Assembly (NCBI RefSeq): GCF_005503695.1
Contig: NZ_SCMU01000026.1
Span: 1-41,806 of the forward strand
Reading direction: 5' to 3'
DNA: 41,806 nucleotides
Source of the DNA: Sphingopyxis sp. 2PD
GTDB lineage: Bacteria > Pseudomonadota > Alphaproteobacteria > Sphingomonadales > Sphingomonadaceae
The notes under the pieces are model-generated. The model saw only the letters and a program-made list of their open reading frames with translations. It had not been told where the DNA came from and ran no database searches. The first letter of the stretch is position 1, and the number at the start of each line of letters is the position of its first letter. Below, piece by piece: positions 1-7,814 of this stretch. Position numbers and translations under genes: made by a program.

Positions 1-113
1 TCACGTAGCTTGCCGATAATCTCTTCCGGGCGATGCTTCTTGCTCGGCATTCTATATCTCCTTCGTCGTCCAAAATATCATCAATTTTGGACCACTCAGA
101 AGGGGGCAGATCA
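1..113 (-). mobile_element. End of an IS3-family insertion sequence with partial orfA
   Basis: Reading the minus strand from position 50 to 1 gives MPSKKHRPEEIIGKLR, the typical start of the small HTH transposase subunit (OrfA) of IS3-family elements; the rest lies outside the window. Between the start codon and about position 113 is a non-coding stretch that reads TGATCTGCCCCCTTCTGAG on the minus strand, which looks like an IS terminus. I infer the boundary at 113 because lasso isopeptidase homology starts soon after on the plus strand. The element sits in the 5' part of that gene and explains its truncation. The exact end and target duplication cannot be confirmed because the other end is not in the window. 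Confidence 0.75.
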
Positions 114-987
114 GTCGGGAAAAATCCATCAACTTATCGAGCTCAACCCCGAATGGATCGCGCGCAGGCTCGGAACAGTGACCCGCCTGCGTTGGACCAA
201 CAAATATGGAATCGAAACGTTTGGCGATCTCGTGCTTCCACCGGACGCTCGGCACGATGAGCGTTTGCCACTTGTTGTCGTGCAGTACAGCAGTCGCGGC
301 TTTCTCAGAGGCGGAACTGGCGACGAATATCCGATTCAGGCTATCGCGGCGAAAGGCTTTGCCGTCCTGAGTTTTGACCGTCCGCTCGACTACCGGACCG
401 CGATGTCTCGCGCCGGCCGATCGGTATCCCGACGGCACATCGCGAACGCGTGGACCGATCGTGCGAGCGTTCACGATTCTCTTATGCGCGGAATCAAGCT
501 GGCGGCTGACACGCACCCGATCGATGCCGACCATATCGCGATCACGGGACTCAGCGATGGCGCGTCCACCGCGACATATGCGCTAATCCATGCCGATATA
601 TTCTCGCTGGCGCTCATTAGCTCATGCTGTGAAGACCCGAGCATTTTGGAGACCGGTGTTGGGGAAGCCTATGCGAGCATTTTGCGCACGAATGAATATC
701 CACTGCCTTGGGAACAGCACAAATCGAGTTGGAAGCGCGTCAGTCTCGCGATGAACGCAAGCCGCGTGTGCGCGAAGATTATAATTCAGAGCGCGGATCG
801 GGAAGCGCGCCTGGCCACTGCCTCCCTTCGGGCGCTGCGGCAATTCGGCCGTGATGTGACAATGTTCATTTTCCCCGATGAGTATCATGTGAAATGGCAG
901 CCGGTTCATCGTCAGGCCGTTTTCAGACGAACGCTCATGGAACTCGACGACTGGCGGCGATTGCCTAAGGCGCGGTGTTCAAGGTGA
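114..987 (+). pseudogene. Lasso peptide isopeptidase (AtxE2-like), N-terminally truncated
   Basis: This is the C-terminal alpha/beta-hydrolase part of a prolyl-oligopeptidase-like lasso isopeptidase. An open frame runs from position 10, but its first ~34 residues come from the IS end; homology starts around QLIELNPEWIARRLG. Visible landmarks are RGFLRGGTGDEYP, the nucleophile elbow GLSDGAS (Ser182 of the open frame), SSCCEDPS, and the catalytic His in EYHVKWQP (His293). Family members are roughly 650-700 aa with an N-terminal beta-propeller that gates threaded substrates; that domain is missing here. In known clusters this enzyme opens the lasso isopeptide bond. The gene faces the cyclase gene and their 3' ends overlap by 23 bp. 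It is either dead or an untethered hydrolase domain; loss of function is an inference. Confidence 0.85.
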
Positions 988-2743
988 CTTGCGGCGATGC
1001 TCTGCACCAAGCCTCGACGTCGCACAGGCGGAGAATTCGTCCCATATCATTCACGCCAAATGTCAGGTCGTCCTTCAGCTGCTGTTCGATCATGCTGCGA
1101 TCAAGAATACCCGCGCCGCTGAGTAGTCCGTCCATCAGCATTTCGCGAATGAGAACTCGTCGCTCGCGCAGCATCTGCAATTGAAACTGGCCGAGGCCTC
1201 CTTTTGAGATCCGCCATGCGACTTTGGCGGGAAGATCCCGCTCCATGGCTCGGCGGGCTATGTAACGACTTCGCCCCCGGCCGACCCAAAGCCAAGTCGG
1301 TATGCGTAGGCAAGTCTCGACAAGGGGCTGCGACAATAGGGGAAATATCCCCTTCATCAAATCGGAGCGCCGATAACCATTCATGTTATAGCAGCTGTTG
1401 TATAGTCCATGAACATGTTCAACCTTTCCGGGAAGCGGTCGGTTTTTTGGCGGAGGCCACGGCAGCCCAGGTGGCGATTCATTGGATGGAAGATCTTTGG
1501 AAAGAAATGCATCATTCGCGCGCCAGTTGGCGTGGTGCTTGCCTTTCCATCCCTTCCTGATCGCCTTCCAGCCGAGATCCCACGCGTTGCACTGATTTGC
1601 ACGCGCCACCTCAAAGACGGTTCGTGCAAAATTTGGACTCGGACCTTTCGCTCGAAGGGTGTCCGCCGCGGGTCCGGAACTCTGCAGATGGCAGAATACG
1701 GCGTCGCCGCCCTGACCGTTGACAAATGTGTCGATCGACCGGTCCGTTGCCATTTCGAGGGAGATGCGATCGGTTTCTTGAACAAAGGACCGCGAGTGGG
1801 GTCGGGGCAAGTGCGGCCGCGCCGAATGAAGAAGATCTGGTCTTCGATGATCAGGCGCACCCTCGTCCAGGGAGATATGTAAGTGGCTGGCTACGCTTCT
1901 TGCAAAATTCCTCTCGTCCCCATCGTTTCCTTCGCTGAACATCGTGATCGCGTGAATTTCACGCCCAGCAGTGGCGGACCCCGCCGCGATTATCGACGAA
2001 TCCAAGCCCCCTGAAAGATCGAGGGCGTAAAACCGTCCGCGCGGCATCTGCGCTCCGATGCAGCGAAGAATTTCCCGGCGAACAAGTTCCATGGCTTCAT
2101 CTGGATCGGTGATCAGGACGTCGGGATTGGTGAACTTCCAAGGGTCCCAGTGAAAACTGGCCTCAAGCGCCCGTGGGGCTTCAAACTTGATCGATTCTCC
2201 ACACCTGATCTCGGAAACTCCGGAGAGGCATGTGGATGACATGCTGAGATTATCCCAAATCAGATGTCTGGCGACTGATTCCCAGTTTATCGACGGCGGG
2301 CGCCTTGCCATTTCCAGCAATAGCCTTGTGTCCGAGGCAACAACGAGGACTCCGCCCTCGACTATGTAATAGGCATTGATGCTACAGAATGGGGATCGTT
2401 CGCAGGTGATCACGCCGTTGGGCAAACTGGCCAGGACGATATAGGAACCCCAATATTCATTGTTCAAATGGCCGCCTCGATACGCCGCCGTGACACGCGC
2501 CCCTTCGTCGATGTTCTTTCCAAATGCGCGCGACGGGACATGCCGGCAGAAGACGTCGCCAACGACGACGCCAGTGCCATCGGTGAGGTGGTTGATTTCC
2601 AACCCGCTGTCGGAATAGACAACAAGGCGTTCGTCACGATGGGTCACGCTCAGCCCCGACTGATGAGCTATTTCATCCAAATGTAGGTCGAGGGCGCATG
2701 GGACCTGGGTCGGCGAGCTGACGGCTAAGAATCTGCCGATCAT
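965..2743 (-). CDS. Lasso peptide cyclase (asparagine synthetase-like, C protein)
   Basis: This 592-aa protein is the ATP-dependent macrolactam synthetase of the lasso pathway. It should adenylate the Asp9 side chain of the precursor core and join it to the Gly1 amine. The N-terminal ~200 residues resemble the class II glutaminase domain of asparagine synthetase but lack the catalytic Cys after the initiator Met, as usual for lasso cyclases. The C-terminal synthetase domain has the PP-loop SGGLDSS (residues 244-250), NGQGGDAVFC, and FPLLSQPLVE, all typical of the family. The ATG overlaps the stop of the upstream protease gene (ATGA), indicating translational coupling. It appears complete. Its 3' end overlaps the convergent isopeptidase remnant. 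Confidence 0.93.
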   Translation of the reverse strand: MIGRFLAVSSPTQVPCALDLHLDEIAHQSGLSVTHRDERLVVYSDSGLEINHLTDGTGVVVGDVFCRHVPSRAFGKNIDEGARVTAAYRGGHLNNEYWGSYIVLASLPNGVITCERSPFCSINAYYIVEGGVLVVASDTRLLLEMARRPPSINWESVARHLIWDNLSMSSTCLSGVSEIRCGESIKFEAPRALEASFHWDPWKFTNPDVLITDPDEAMELVRREILRCIGAQMPRGRFYALDLSGGLDSSIIAAGSATAGREIHAITMFSEGNDGDERNFARSVASHLHISLDEGAPDHRRPDLLHSARPHLPRPHSRSFVQETDRISLEMATDRSIDTFVNGQGGDAVFCHLQSSGPAADTLRAKGPSPNFARTVFEVARANQCNAWDLGWKAIRKGWKGKHHANWRANDAFLSKDLPSNESPPGLPWPPPKNRPLPGKVEHVHGLYNSCYNMNGYRRSDLMKGIFPLLSQPLVETCLRIPTWLWVGRGRSRYIARRAMERDLPAKVAWRISKGGLGQFQLQMLRERRVLIREMLMDGLLSGAGILDRSMIEQQLKDDLTFGVNDMGRILRLCDVEAWCRASPQVTLNTAP

Positions 2744-3444
2744 CGCACTGCTCTGATAGGTTCGAAGGGGCCGACCATTTCGATCGTATCGTTGAGGATG
2801 AGGTCATCATCCTGAAGCCAGCAATGGGCTTCGAATGGATGAAGCCGAACACCGAAAACCAGTGTGCTCTCATACCCGTTTTGGGCCAAAAGATGCTGAA
2901 GGCCGATTGAACGGAGCAGGCAGCGATCCCTCCTGATCGCAAACCGTTCTACATATTCGAATGCTGATATCAGACCGCTGCGGTTTGACGCCGGAGGGCC
3001 TTCTGTCTGGGCGATCATGTTATTGCGTTGCACCCACCACAGCAATTCATCGAATCCGCGCAGTGCAATGGTGAATCGTGCGCTGGCGAGAGATCTGAAT
3101 GCCGATGCAATTTGCCGGCCGGATGGCGAACGCATATCGAATTCCGCGGAATGTTCACGAGCTGGGCGAGTAATTGCGCAGCAGGAACTACGGGCTCCTT
3201 CCGCATTGGAGTTCAACCAGTGGCGATCCTCAATCAGGCGCCGAAGGCTCGGTTGCAGTGAATCAACGTCTCCTCTTCCGAGGGCAGACGCAGCCTCCTT
3301 TTCCAAGCGTGAATATCGATTTGCGAGGACATCCAGAAAGACGACCTGACCATCGATTTCGCAGCTCGAAACCCACGAAGGAAGCATGAGTGACGCCTTG
3401 GCGGAAAAAGCCGGCCGGGAATTTATCCATTCCCGGCCGGCCAT
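2740..3444 (-). CDS. Lasso leader-binding RRE / transglutaminase-like protease (B protein)
   Basis: This 234-aa fused B protein carries an N-terminal PqqD-like RiPP recognition element (about residues 15-85, including GQVVFLDVLANRYSRLE), which should bind the leader peptide. A C-terminal transglutaminase-like cysteine protease domain should cleave leader from core after His23 of the precursor. The probable catalytic triad is Cys175 (RRDRCLLRS), His207 (PFEAHCW) and Asp219 (LILND). The start ATG lies only 3 nt after the precursor stop codon and the stop overlaps the cyclase ATG, giving a tight A-B-C operon. The domain order and length match fused B proteins of proteobacterial clusters, so it looks intact. 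Confidence 0.92.
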   Translation of the reverse strand: MAGREWINSRPAFSAKASLMLPSWVSSCEIDGQVVFLDVLANRYSRLEKEAASALGRGDVDSLQPSLRRLIEDRHWLNSNAEGARSSCCAITRPAREHSAEFDMRSPSGRQIASAFRSLASARFTIALRGFDELLWWVQRNNMIAQTEGPPASNRSGLISAFEYVERFAIRRDRCLLRSIGLQHLLAQNGYESTLVFGVRLHPFEAHCWLQDDDLILNDTIEMVGPFEPIRAVR

Positions 3445-3447
3445 TGA

Positions 3448-3585
3448 TCAGTCGACGACGATGCCGAGCGGCTGGCGCGGCTGCACACCGTCCGGCGCGA
3501 TGTTTTCGTTCGACCCGTGGGTCTCTTCGGTGACGGTGCCGAGGTCGATCAGTTCAGCGTCGCGATAGTTCGGTTCCTTGTCCAT
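3448..3585 (-). CDS. Lasso peptide precursor (A protein), 45 aa
   Basis: The start is ATG at 3585, preceded by a strong AAAGGAG ribosome site 7-8 nt upstream. The 45-aa product has an acidic leader (MDKEPNYRDAELIDLGTVTE, then ETH) and a core beginning Gly24. The Thr at leader position -2 (ETH|G) is the hallmark needed by the B protease. The core is 22 residues: ring segment GSNENIAPD followed by a 13-residue tail ending PLGIVVD. Among positions 7-9 of the core only residue 9 is acidic, so a nine-residue Gly1-Asp9 macrolactam is predicted. It is the first gene of the A-B-C operon, below a GntR gene on the same strand. The assignment is firm; the ring size is an inference from family rules, and I do not recognise the core as a described lasso peptide. 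Confidence 0.93.
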   Translation of the reverse strand: MDKEPNYRDAELIDLGTVTEETHGSNENIAPDGVQPRQPLGIVVD

Positions 3586-3640
3586 GATAGTCTCCTTTCC
3601 CGCCGCACAAATGCGACACCGAAAGAATCCCAGTTTCAGA

Positions 3641-3663
3641 GGATATATCCAAACATATATGTT
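3641..3663. promoter_or_regulatory. Two adjacent perfect palindromes, candidate GntR operators
   Basis: The 138-bp gap between the GntR gene stop (3724) and the precursor start (3585) holds two perfect palindromes: ggatatatcc at 3641-3650 and aacatatatgtt at 3652-3663. A third AT-rich stretch, ctatatatgg, lies at 3677-3685. They stand out against GC-rich DNA and lie about 55-80 bp upstream of the precursor ATG, where a promoter is expected. GntR-family dimers bind short palindromes, so this is the best candidate operator for the neighbouring regulator. Binding is inferred, not shown. Confidence 0.5.
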
Positions 3664-3723
3664 CTGAATCTGAAGCTATATATGGAAGGGGCGAACCCCG
3701 GTATCGGCATTCTTGAGGCCGCC

Positions 3724-4326
3724 CTAGGTAAGTCCACTCATGATTTCAGGAAGATTACGGATACGGCGTCGATGATATGCGACTACCGATCGCCTGATTG
3801 ACTGCCTGTTTCCGCGTTCAATCTTCCCGAGCAAAGCATCGAATTCGCGGCGCAAACCGCTCAATTTACGCTCTTCGGCGCGCCGGATCCGACGCATTCG
3901 ATCGTTGAGATTCCGGACCAAATGCATGAAAAAGACGTTCTGGGTCACCTGGGAGATCGAGTCGAAGAGTAGTTCAATCGGCGGCGGCGCGCCGAGCTCG
4001 TCCTGTTGATTAAAGTCATGGGAAACAAGGAGACTGCTCCGGCACGAGGCGGCTGTGAGCATTACATATTGGCTCAGAATATAGAGGTGGCGAGCCGCAT
4101 TCTCGTCGAGCGACGGTATTTCAAATCCGCCAGTTACCGGCATGTCGAGTAAAGCTTCGCCGACGAGCCGCAACATCGCCTCGCGGACCGGAGTCGCGCT
4201 CATTCCATATCGATCAGCTAGTTGTCCGATATTGATTCGCCCAGACGCGATACGACCTTCAATGAGATCGAGTTTAAGGCTGGTGTAGGCTCTTTGGCTA
4301 AGCCCGTGATCTGCGCTCATCTTCAT
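3724..4326 (-). CDS. GntR-family transcriptional regulator of the lasso locus
   Basis: This 200-aa protein has an N-terminal winged HTH (about residues 12-75). The recognition region NIGQLADRYGMSATPVREAM matches the GntR consensus of a helix followed by TPVREA. A helical C-terminal domain of about 120 residues follows, resembling a reduced FCD ligand-binding domain. A GntR regulator is a recurring partner in isopeptidase-encoding lasso clusters of sphingomonads and Caulobacter relatives. It lies directly upstream of the precursor gene in the same direction, separated by a gap with two palindromes. It may respond to the peptide or a breakdown product; that is an inference. A second Met at residue 3 is an alternative start. 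Confidence 0.88.
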   Translation of the reverse strand: MKMSADHGLSQRAYTSLKLDLIEGRIASGRINIGQLADRYGMSATPVREAMLRLVGEALLDMPVTGGFEIPSLDENAARHLYILSQYVMLTAASCRSSLLVSHDFNQQDELGAPPPIELLFDSISQVTQNVFFMHLVRNLNDRMRRIRRAEERKLSGLRREFDALLGKIERGNRQSIRRSVVAYHRRRIRNLPEIMSGLT

Positions 4327-4477
4327 ACACTCCGAGTTCGAGCGCCCGTGCGCCAGTCGCGGACATGACCGATGCTTAGTGGAGTCTCGGACTGAGCATT
4401 GTGGTCAATCCCGGCGTGGAATGGTCGCCACAGAGCCCCTCCACGGTTCGCGCGTCGGCGACGATGCGACGAATCAG

Positions 4478-4972
4478 TCAGGAACGCGGGGCGGGTGTGA
4501 TCGTCTTCGCGCGCGAAGATGCGGCGCGATGTCGCTGATGAGTCCAAGCATATTCCTGGAGCCCGTCACGTGTCCTGCGGTGATGTCGCCGTGTCCCAAT
4601 GGCGAGGATTGCGACCATTGGATAGGCGATCTTACCTACGATCCACCAATAGGCGACGGGCAAGATCTCGGGATTGTATGCCGTGACGCCGTGTGCCGCG
4701 ACCGCAACCAACTGAAAGGCTGCCAGCCAGATCGGCCAGAATCTGTCTGCCGCCCCGGCGATTGCCGAAAGCGCCAGCAGGAGCCCGAAATCGATAAGTA
4801 ACATTTCCCATTCGACGTCGCGATAGGATGGATTGCTTAGTCCGGCCCAAAAAGTTCCCATCGTGGCGATGACCATGCAGATCGACGCAGTCCTTTCCGG
4901 GGCTCCGCCTCGCCACTGCGCATAGGCAGAGACGAGGAAGAGCAGGATCATGAATGCCACAATGACGATCAC
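4478..4972 (-). CDS. Predicted multi-pass membrane protein of unknown function
   Basis: This 164-aa protein is not assigned to a family. It begins with a hydrophobic helix (IVIVAFMILLFLVSAYA) and has further membrane segments around SICMVIATMGTFWAGL, MLLIDFGLLLALSAIAGAA, IWLAAFQLVAVAAHG and YWWIVGKIAYPMVAILAIG, i.e. about five. It ends in a basic cytoplasmic tail rich in Arg and His. It follows the small protein gene by 18 bp on the same strand and is probably the last gene of a three-gene operon headed by a LuxR-type regulator. Function is unknown; the topology is a reading of hydrophobicity only. Confidence 0.7.
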   Translation of the reverse strand: MIVIVAFMILLFLVSAYAQWRGGAPERTASICMVIATMGTFWAGLSNPSYRDVEWEMLLIDFGLLLALSAIAGAADRFWPIWLAAFQLVAVAAHGVTAYNPEILPVAYWWIVGKIAYPMVAILAIGTRRHHRRTRDGLQEYAWTHQRHRAASSRAKTITPAPRS

Positions 4973-4990
4973 GAGCAGCGGCCCCCTTGG

Positions 4991-5443
4991 TCAGGCGGCC
5001 AATTCAAGGGGCGTCGCGCCGCGCGCGCTTGGGCGCTTGACGACATCCCCGAAAGCTTCAGGATCAATGCCCTGCTTTTGTGCCAGCACTTCAAGCTGTC
5101 GATGACCTTCGGCCATGTAACCGAGCGCTCCGGTAACCGAGAGCTGCGCGTTGGTCAGGGCCGACAATATCTGATGTCCGACCAGCGGCGAAAGATTTTG
5201 GTGCGTCTGCGCGTCGATTGCCGCAGTGGCGAGCCGCCCGCCTTCCGCGAAAATCTGCTGCAGCAGTTTTTCGTAGCCGAACAGCGATTCGGTCAGATGC
5301 TTGATGCGCTCTTCATCGTCGGACCTTCTATCCGAGAAGCCGGGAGAGGACGTCGAGTCCGACGGCGAGCATGCCGAAGCCGACTGCAAGCGCGATCGCA
5401 AGGAAGACGAGCCAGAAGTAACGGAGGTACGGGTCGAGGTCAT
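4991..5443 (-). CDS. Small conserved-looking protein downstream of LuxR-type gene; start uncertain
   Basis: The convincing part is the C-terminal ~110 residues, from SDDEERIKHLTESLFGYEKLLQQIF to the end, mostly helical, with LATAAIDAQTHQNLSPLVGHQ and LSVTGALGYMAEGHRQLEVLA. I do not recognise the family. The frame is open into the LuxR gene. ATG at 5443 has a GGGAG site 9 nt upstream, but this start would give a Ser-rich N-terminus overlapping the LuxR frame by 116 bp, which looks like shadow sequence. TTG at 5389 or a rare start near 5330 are alternatives. It is probably co-transcribed with both neighbours. Confidence 0.6.
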   Translation of the reverse strand: MTSTRTSVTSGSSSLRSRLQSASACSPSDSTSSPGFSDRRSDDEERIKHLTESLFGYEKLLQQIFAEGGRLATAAIDAQTHQNLSPLVGHQILSALTNAQLSVTGALGYMAEGHRQLEVLAQKQGIDPEAFGDVVKRPSARGATPLELAA

Positions 5444-5834
5444 TTGCAGATACTCCCATGGTTCGTAGAGGAAGCAACCTGACCCAGGAGGTGGGCGGTG
5501 GTTCCGCCTTCTCCGGTGGCTCATCGGCCTGGCCGGTGCCTACCCCCGTATTCTCCAACTGCATTTTGCGGGGGGTCATCGCGGCGTCTTCGAAGGCGTG
5601 GAAAAGTTCCGCTGCGTGCCGGCGATTGCGGGCGCGCAAAATGGCGACAGCCTCGCTGATGTAAGTGTCGACGGTGCCGACGCCCAGACCCAATTCGAGG
5701 GCGATTTCCTTGGAGGTCTTGAGCCGATAGACATGGCGGAGGCACTCGCGTTGGCGCGGGGCCAAGCGTTCGCAGAGAGCGATGCTCGGCTCTTTTACAT
5801 CACTAGCAGACAAGTGCGCGCTGCTTGCCATCAA
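5328..5834 (-). CDS. LuxR-type HTH protein with C-terminal membrane anchor
   Basis: This 168-aa protein has a LuxR/GerE-type HTH at the N-terminus (about residues 22-82): LAPRQRECLRHVYRLKTSKEIALELGLGVGTVDTYISEAVAIL. There is no N-terminal receiver or sensor domain. A Pro/Glu-rich linker leads to one C-terminal membrane helix (YFWLVFLAIALAVGFGMLAVGLDVL). The order HTH then membrane helix suggests a membrane-tethered DNA-binding protein whose release or clustering could control transcription; that is an inference. It is the first gene of a likely three-gene operon with the small protein and the multi-pass membrane protein below it. Confidence 0.8.
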   Translation of the reverse strand: MMASSAHLSASDVKEPSIALCERLAPRQRECLRHVYRLKTSKEIALELGLGVGTVDTYISEAVAILRARNRRHAAELFHAFEDAAMTPRKMQLENTGVGTGQADEPPEKAEPPPTSWVRLLPLRTMGVSANDLDPYLRYFWLVFLAIALAVGFGMLAVGLDVLSRLLG

Positions 5835-6418
5835 TGGACGGCAAGTCCCTTACGCTATCTAAAACAGCACCTCTTTTTCTCGACCCGAGCATTGCTTTCC
5901 GACGGATTCTGCAAGCGGCTCCCCGTGCATTCCGTCAACAGAGCCGGTTCCCGACTCTCTCTGAATTTCAACTTAACACGGGAGTAGGCGGACCGGAATT
6001 TTCAGGCAACCCTTGGCAACGATTTGCTTTTCTTCACCGAGTATCTCGTATGGGTGCTCTGCGATAAGGTCCGGTTAGTGAAAATCATGGCTGCGGATAC
6101 GGAGGATTTCATCTTGTTCGGGGGTCGTCCGAACGGCCGTGACGCCGATGTGCGCCCGCGCGGCGCCCATGTCGGATCGCGCGGATCGGGGCCGCCGCCA
6201 TTCTTCGCCCCGTCACCGCGGCCCGGCGCGACCGTGAAATCCATCCGTGCGATCGACCGCAGCATTTCGTCGTGATCATTGATGCGGTCGCAGATGATAT
6301 GCATCGCCGGCGGCAGGCGGTCGGCGGATTGCCGCTCGTGCTGCCGCGCAGGGACAGTCCGCGCCGATGAGGCAGCCCTCCGATGCGGTTACCTCGCATC
6401 CGAATCCTGCGCCGGAAA
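5835..6418. other. Region without a convincing gene
   Basis: Open frames of up to about 100 codons exist on both strands, but none has a recognisable domain or a good ribosome site. The part next to 5834 must hold the promoter of the LuxR-type gene. Around 6120-6240 the sequence is very GC-rich, with Arg/Pro-heavy translations typical of shadow frames. It lies between a decayed PRC-barrel gene and an active-looking operon, so it may be degraded coding DNA. Confidence 0.5.
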
Positions 6419-6740
6419 CTAGAACGGATAATTGATCCCGCGACCATAGTCGTGATCAAAGGTCGGCTTGCTATCGGCGCCATAGCGCGGCGCCTGTTCG
6501 AGAACCTTCTTGTCGAGATCGACGACATAGCCGCCCTGTTCGGTGTCGTAAGTCAGGACGTCCCAGGGCAGCGGATAATAGTCGCTGCCAAGACCGAATA
6601 GACCGCCGAACTGGAGGACCGCATATTCGACGCGACCTTAGCGCTTGGTGACCATGAAATTGTAGATCGGTCCGAGCTTCTCGCGGTCGCGGTCGCGGTC
6701 GAGTCCCGCCTGGCGCTTCGCAATCGCCCAGCGCCTCTGC
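6419..6740 (-). pseudogene. PRC-barrel domain protein remnant with an internal stop
   Basis: Reading the minus strand gives REKLGPIYNFMVTKR, a TAA stop at 6638-6640, then in the same frame GRVEYAVLQFGGLFGLG followed by YYPLPWDVLTYDTEQGGYVVDLDKK and an acidic/Tyr-rich end stopping at TAG (6419). The pattern (KLG.I.NFMV.KR.GRVEYAVL.FGG ... P.PW..LTYD...GGYVVDLD) is that of PRC-barrel proteins common in Sphingomonadales. The segment before REKLG is a run of DR repeats and does not match the family, so the 5' end is also altered. The frame is otherwise open, so this is a recent nonsense mutation or a sequencing error. Confidence 0.65.
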
Positions 6741-6917
6741 TTGCGCCGAGTTTCCTTAGGCTCCCCAGTCGACCACGCGAGCGATAGCGAACTCGGCATC
6801 GTCACGGGCTCTGCGTCGATGAAGTCAAAGCGGCCCTTTGCCGTGCTCTCACAGTTTCGGCCGATGAGATGGAGTCGTCTCGGCTGAAGGGACGCCGGCT
6901 CTGGCGCCGACGAGGCG

Positions 6918-7346
6918 CTAGATATCAGGCTCGGTTCCTGTGATCAGCCTCAGGCATTCCCGAACCGTGATAATCCGCGCCCCGCCGTGGCGCCCGAGAC
7001 TCAACAAGTCGGCCTTATCGCCGGTGATCAAAAGTTCGGCCATCCCGGCCTCAATCGTCGCCAGAAGATAGTTGTCCCAGGGATCCGGGCTGACGGACAC
7101 GTCGGGCAGATTCTCTATAACAATGGCGCTGCCCTTGAGTTCATTGACGAGTCTGCCGACAACGGCTGGATTCAAGCGAGCCCGCAGTTTGGGATAGCGC
7201 GTACCGCGCCGAATTTCCTCTAGCTGTTCAGCAGAGGTGATTAAGGTGATCTTGCCTTGGCACCACAAGGCAATCAGGTGAAAGGGAAGCGACCGCCCGT
7301 GCAAATGGGCGCTGACAAGCACATTGGTGTCGATGACAACGCGCAT
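6918..7346 (-). CDS. PIN-domain toxin of a type II toxin-antitoxin pair
   Basis: This 142-aa PIN-domain protein is a predicted Mg-dependent ribonuclease. Acidic residues fit the PIN fold: Asp6 in RVVIDTNVLVSA, the Glu in QLEEIRR, the central Asp in VSPDPWDNYLLATIEAG, and ELLITGDKADLL near the end. It resembles the group annotated as 'putative toxin component, PIN family'. The start ATG lies 3 nt after the stop of the upstream antitoxin-like gene, the usual antitoxin-then-toxin order. The RNA target cannot be told from sequence. It looks complete. Confidence 0.88.
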   Translation of the reverse strand: MRVVIDTNVLVSAHLHGRSLPFHLIALWCQGKITLITSAEQLEEIRRGTRYPKLRARLNPAVVGRLVNELKGSAIVIENLPDVSVSPDPWDNYLLATIEAGMAELLITGDKADLLSLGRHGGARIITVRECLRLITGTEPDI

Positions 7347-7349
7347 TGA

Positions 7350-7595
7350 TCAGTTCCGACGCGCATCCGCAATCGCTTCATCGATCAACTGGCTCATCTC
7401 TTCCGGCGAGACGTCATCGAAACCGGCGCGGGCCTCGGCGAGCGTAAGATCGAGCAGGCGCCATTTCACGGACTCTTCAATGAAGCGCGATAGGTCGCCC
7501 TTTTTCATTCCGCGCTGAGCTAGGTATGTGCGGACATCAATGTCGGTTTCGGGCGCGACATTGACGGTCCAGCGCGTCGCACCACCCATAATCAA
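7350..7595 (-). CDS. Ribbon-helix-helix-like antitoxin partner of the PIN toxin
   Basis: This 81-aa protein begins with a short beta-strand-like segment (ATRWTVNVAPETDIDVRTYLAQRG) followed by DLSRFIEESVKWRLLDLTLAEARAG, the pattern of a ribbon-helix-helix DNA-binding domain. Its acidic C-terminus (DVSPEEMSQLIDEAIADARRN) probably wraps the toxin. It is 3 nt upstream of the PIN gene and would repress the pair as usual for this class. ATG at 7589 (MGGATRW) is an alternative start. Confidence 0.83.
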   Translation of the reverse strand: MIMGGATRWTVNVAPETDIDVRTYLAQRGMKKGDLSRFIEESVKWRLLDLTLAEARAGFDDVSPEEMSQLIDEAIADARRN

Positions 7596-7814
7596 AAACT
7601 CCTCATGGACGCCTATGCGGATAAGCGCTGACCATCTTTTACGCCAAGATTCGATTCCGACATATGCGCTGGATCGACTTTACCACAGGGGGGCTCGATT
7701 TTAGCCTACCCGATTTTCGAGCCTCTGCACGGAACACAATAGATCGCAGCATCCACCTCGGCGCCGGACGTTCCGGCTCTCCACGTCAAACTGACGCGAG
7801 GCGCAAACGGACGC

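Noticed and set aside
1381..1882. Open frames on both strands inside the cyclase gene
   Set aside because: They overlap the well-supported cyclase and have no domains.
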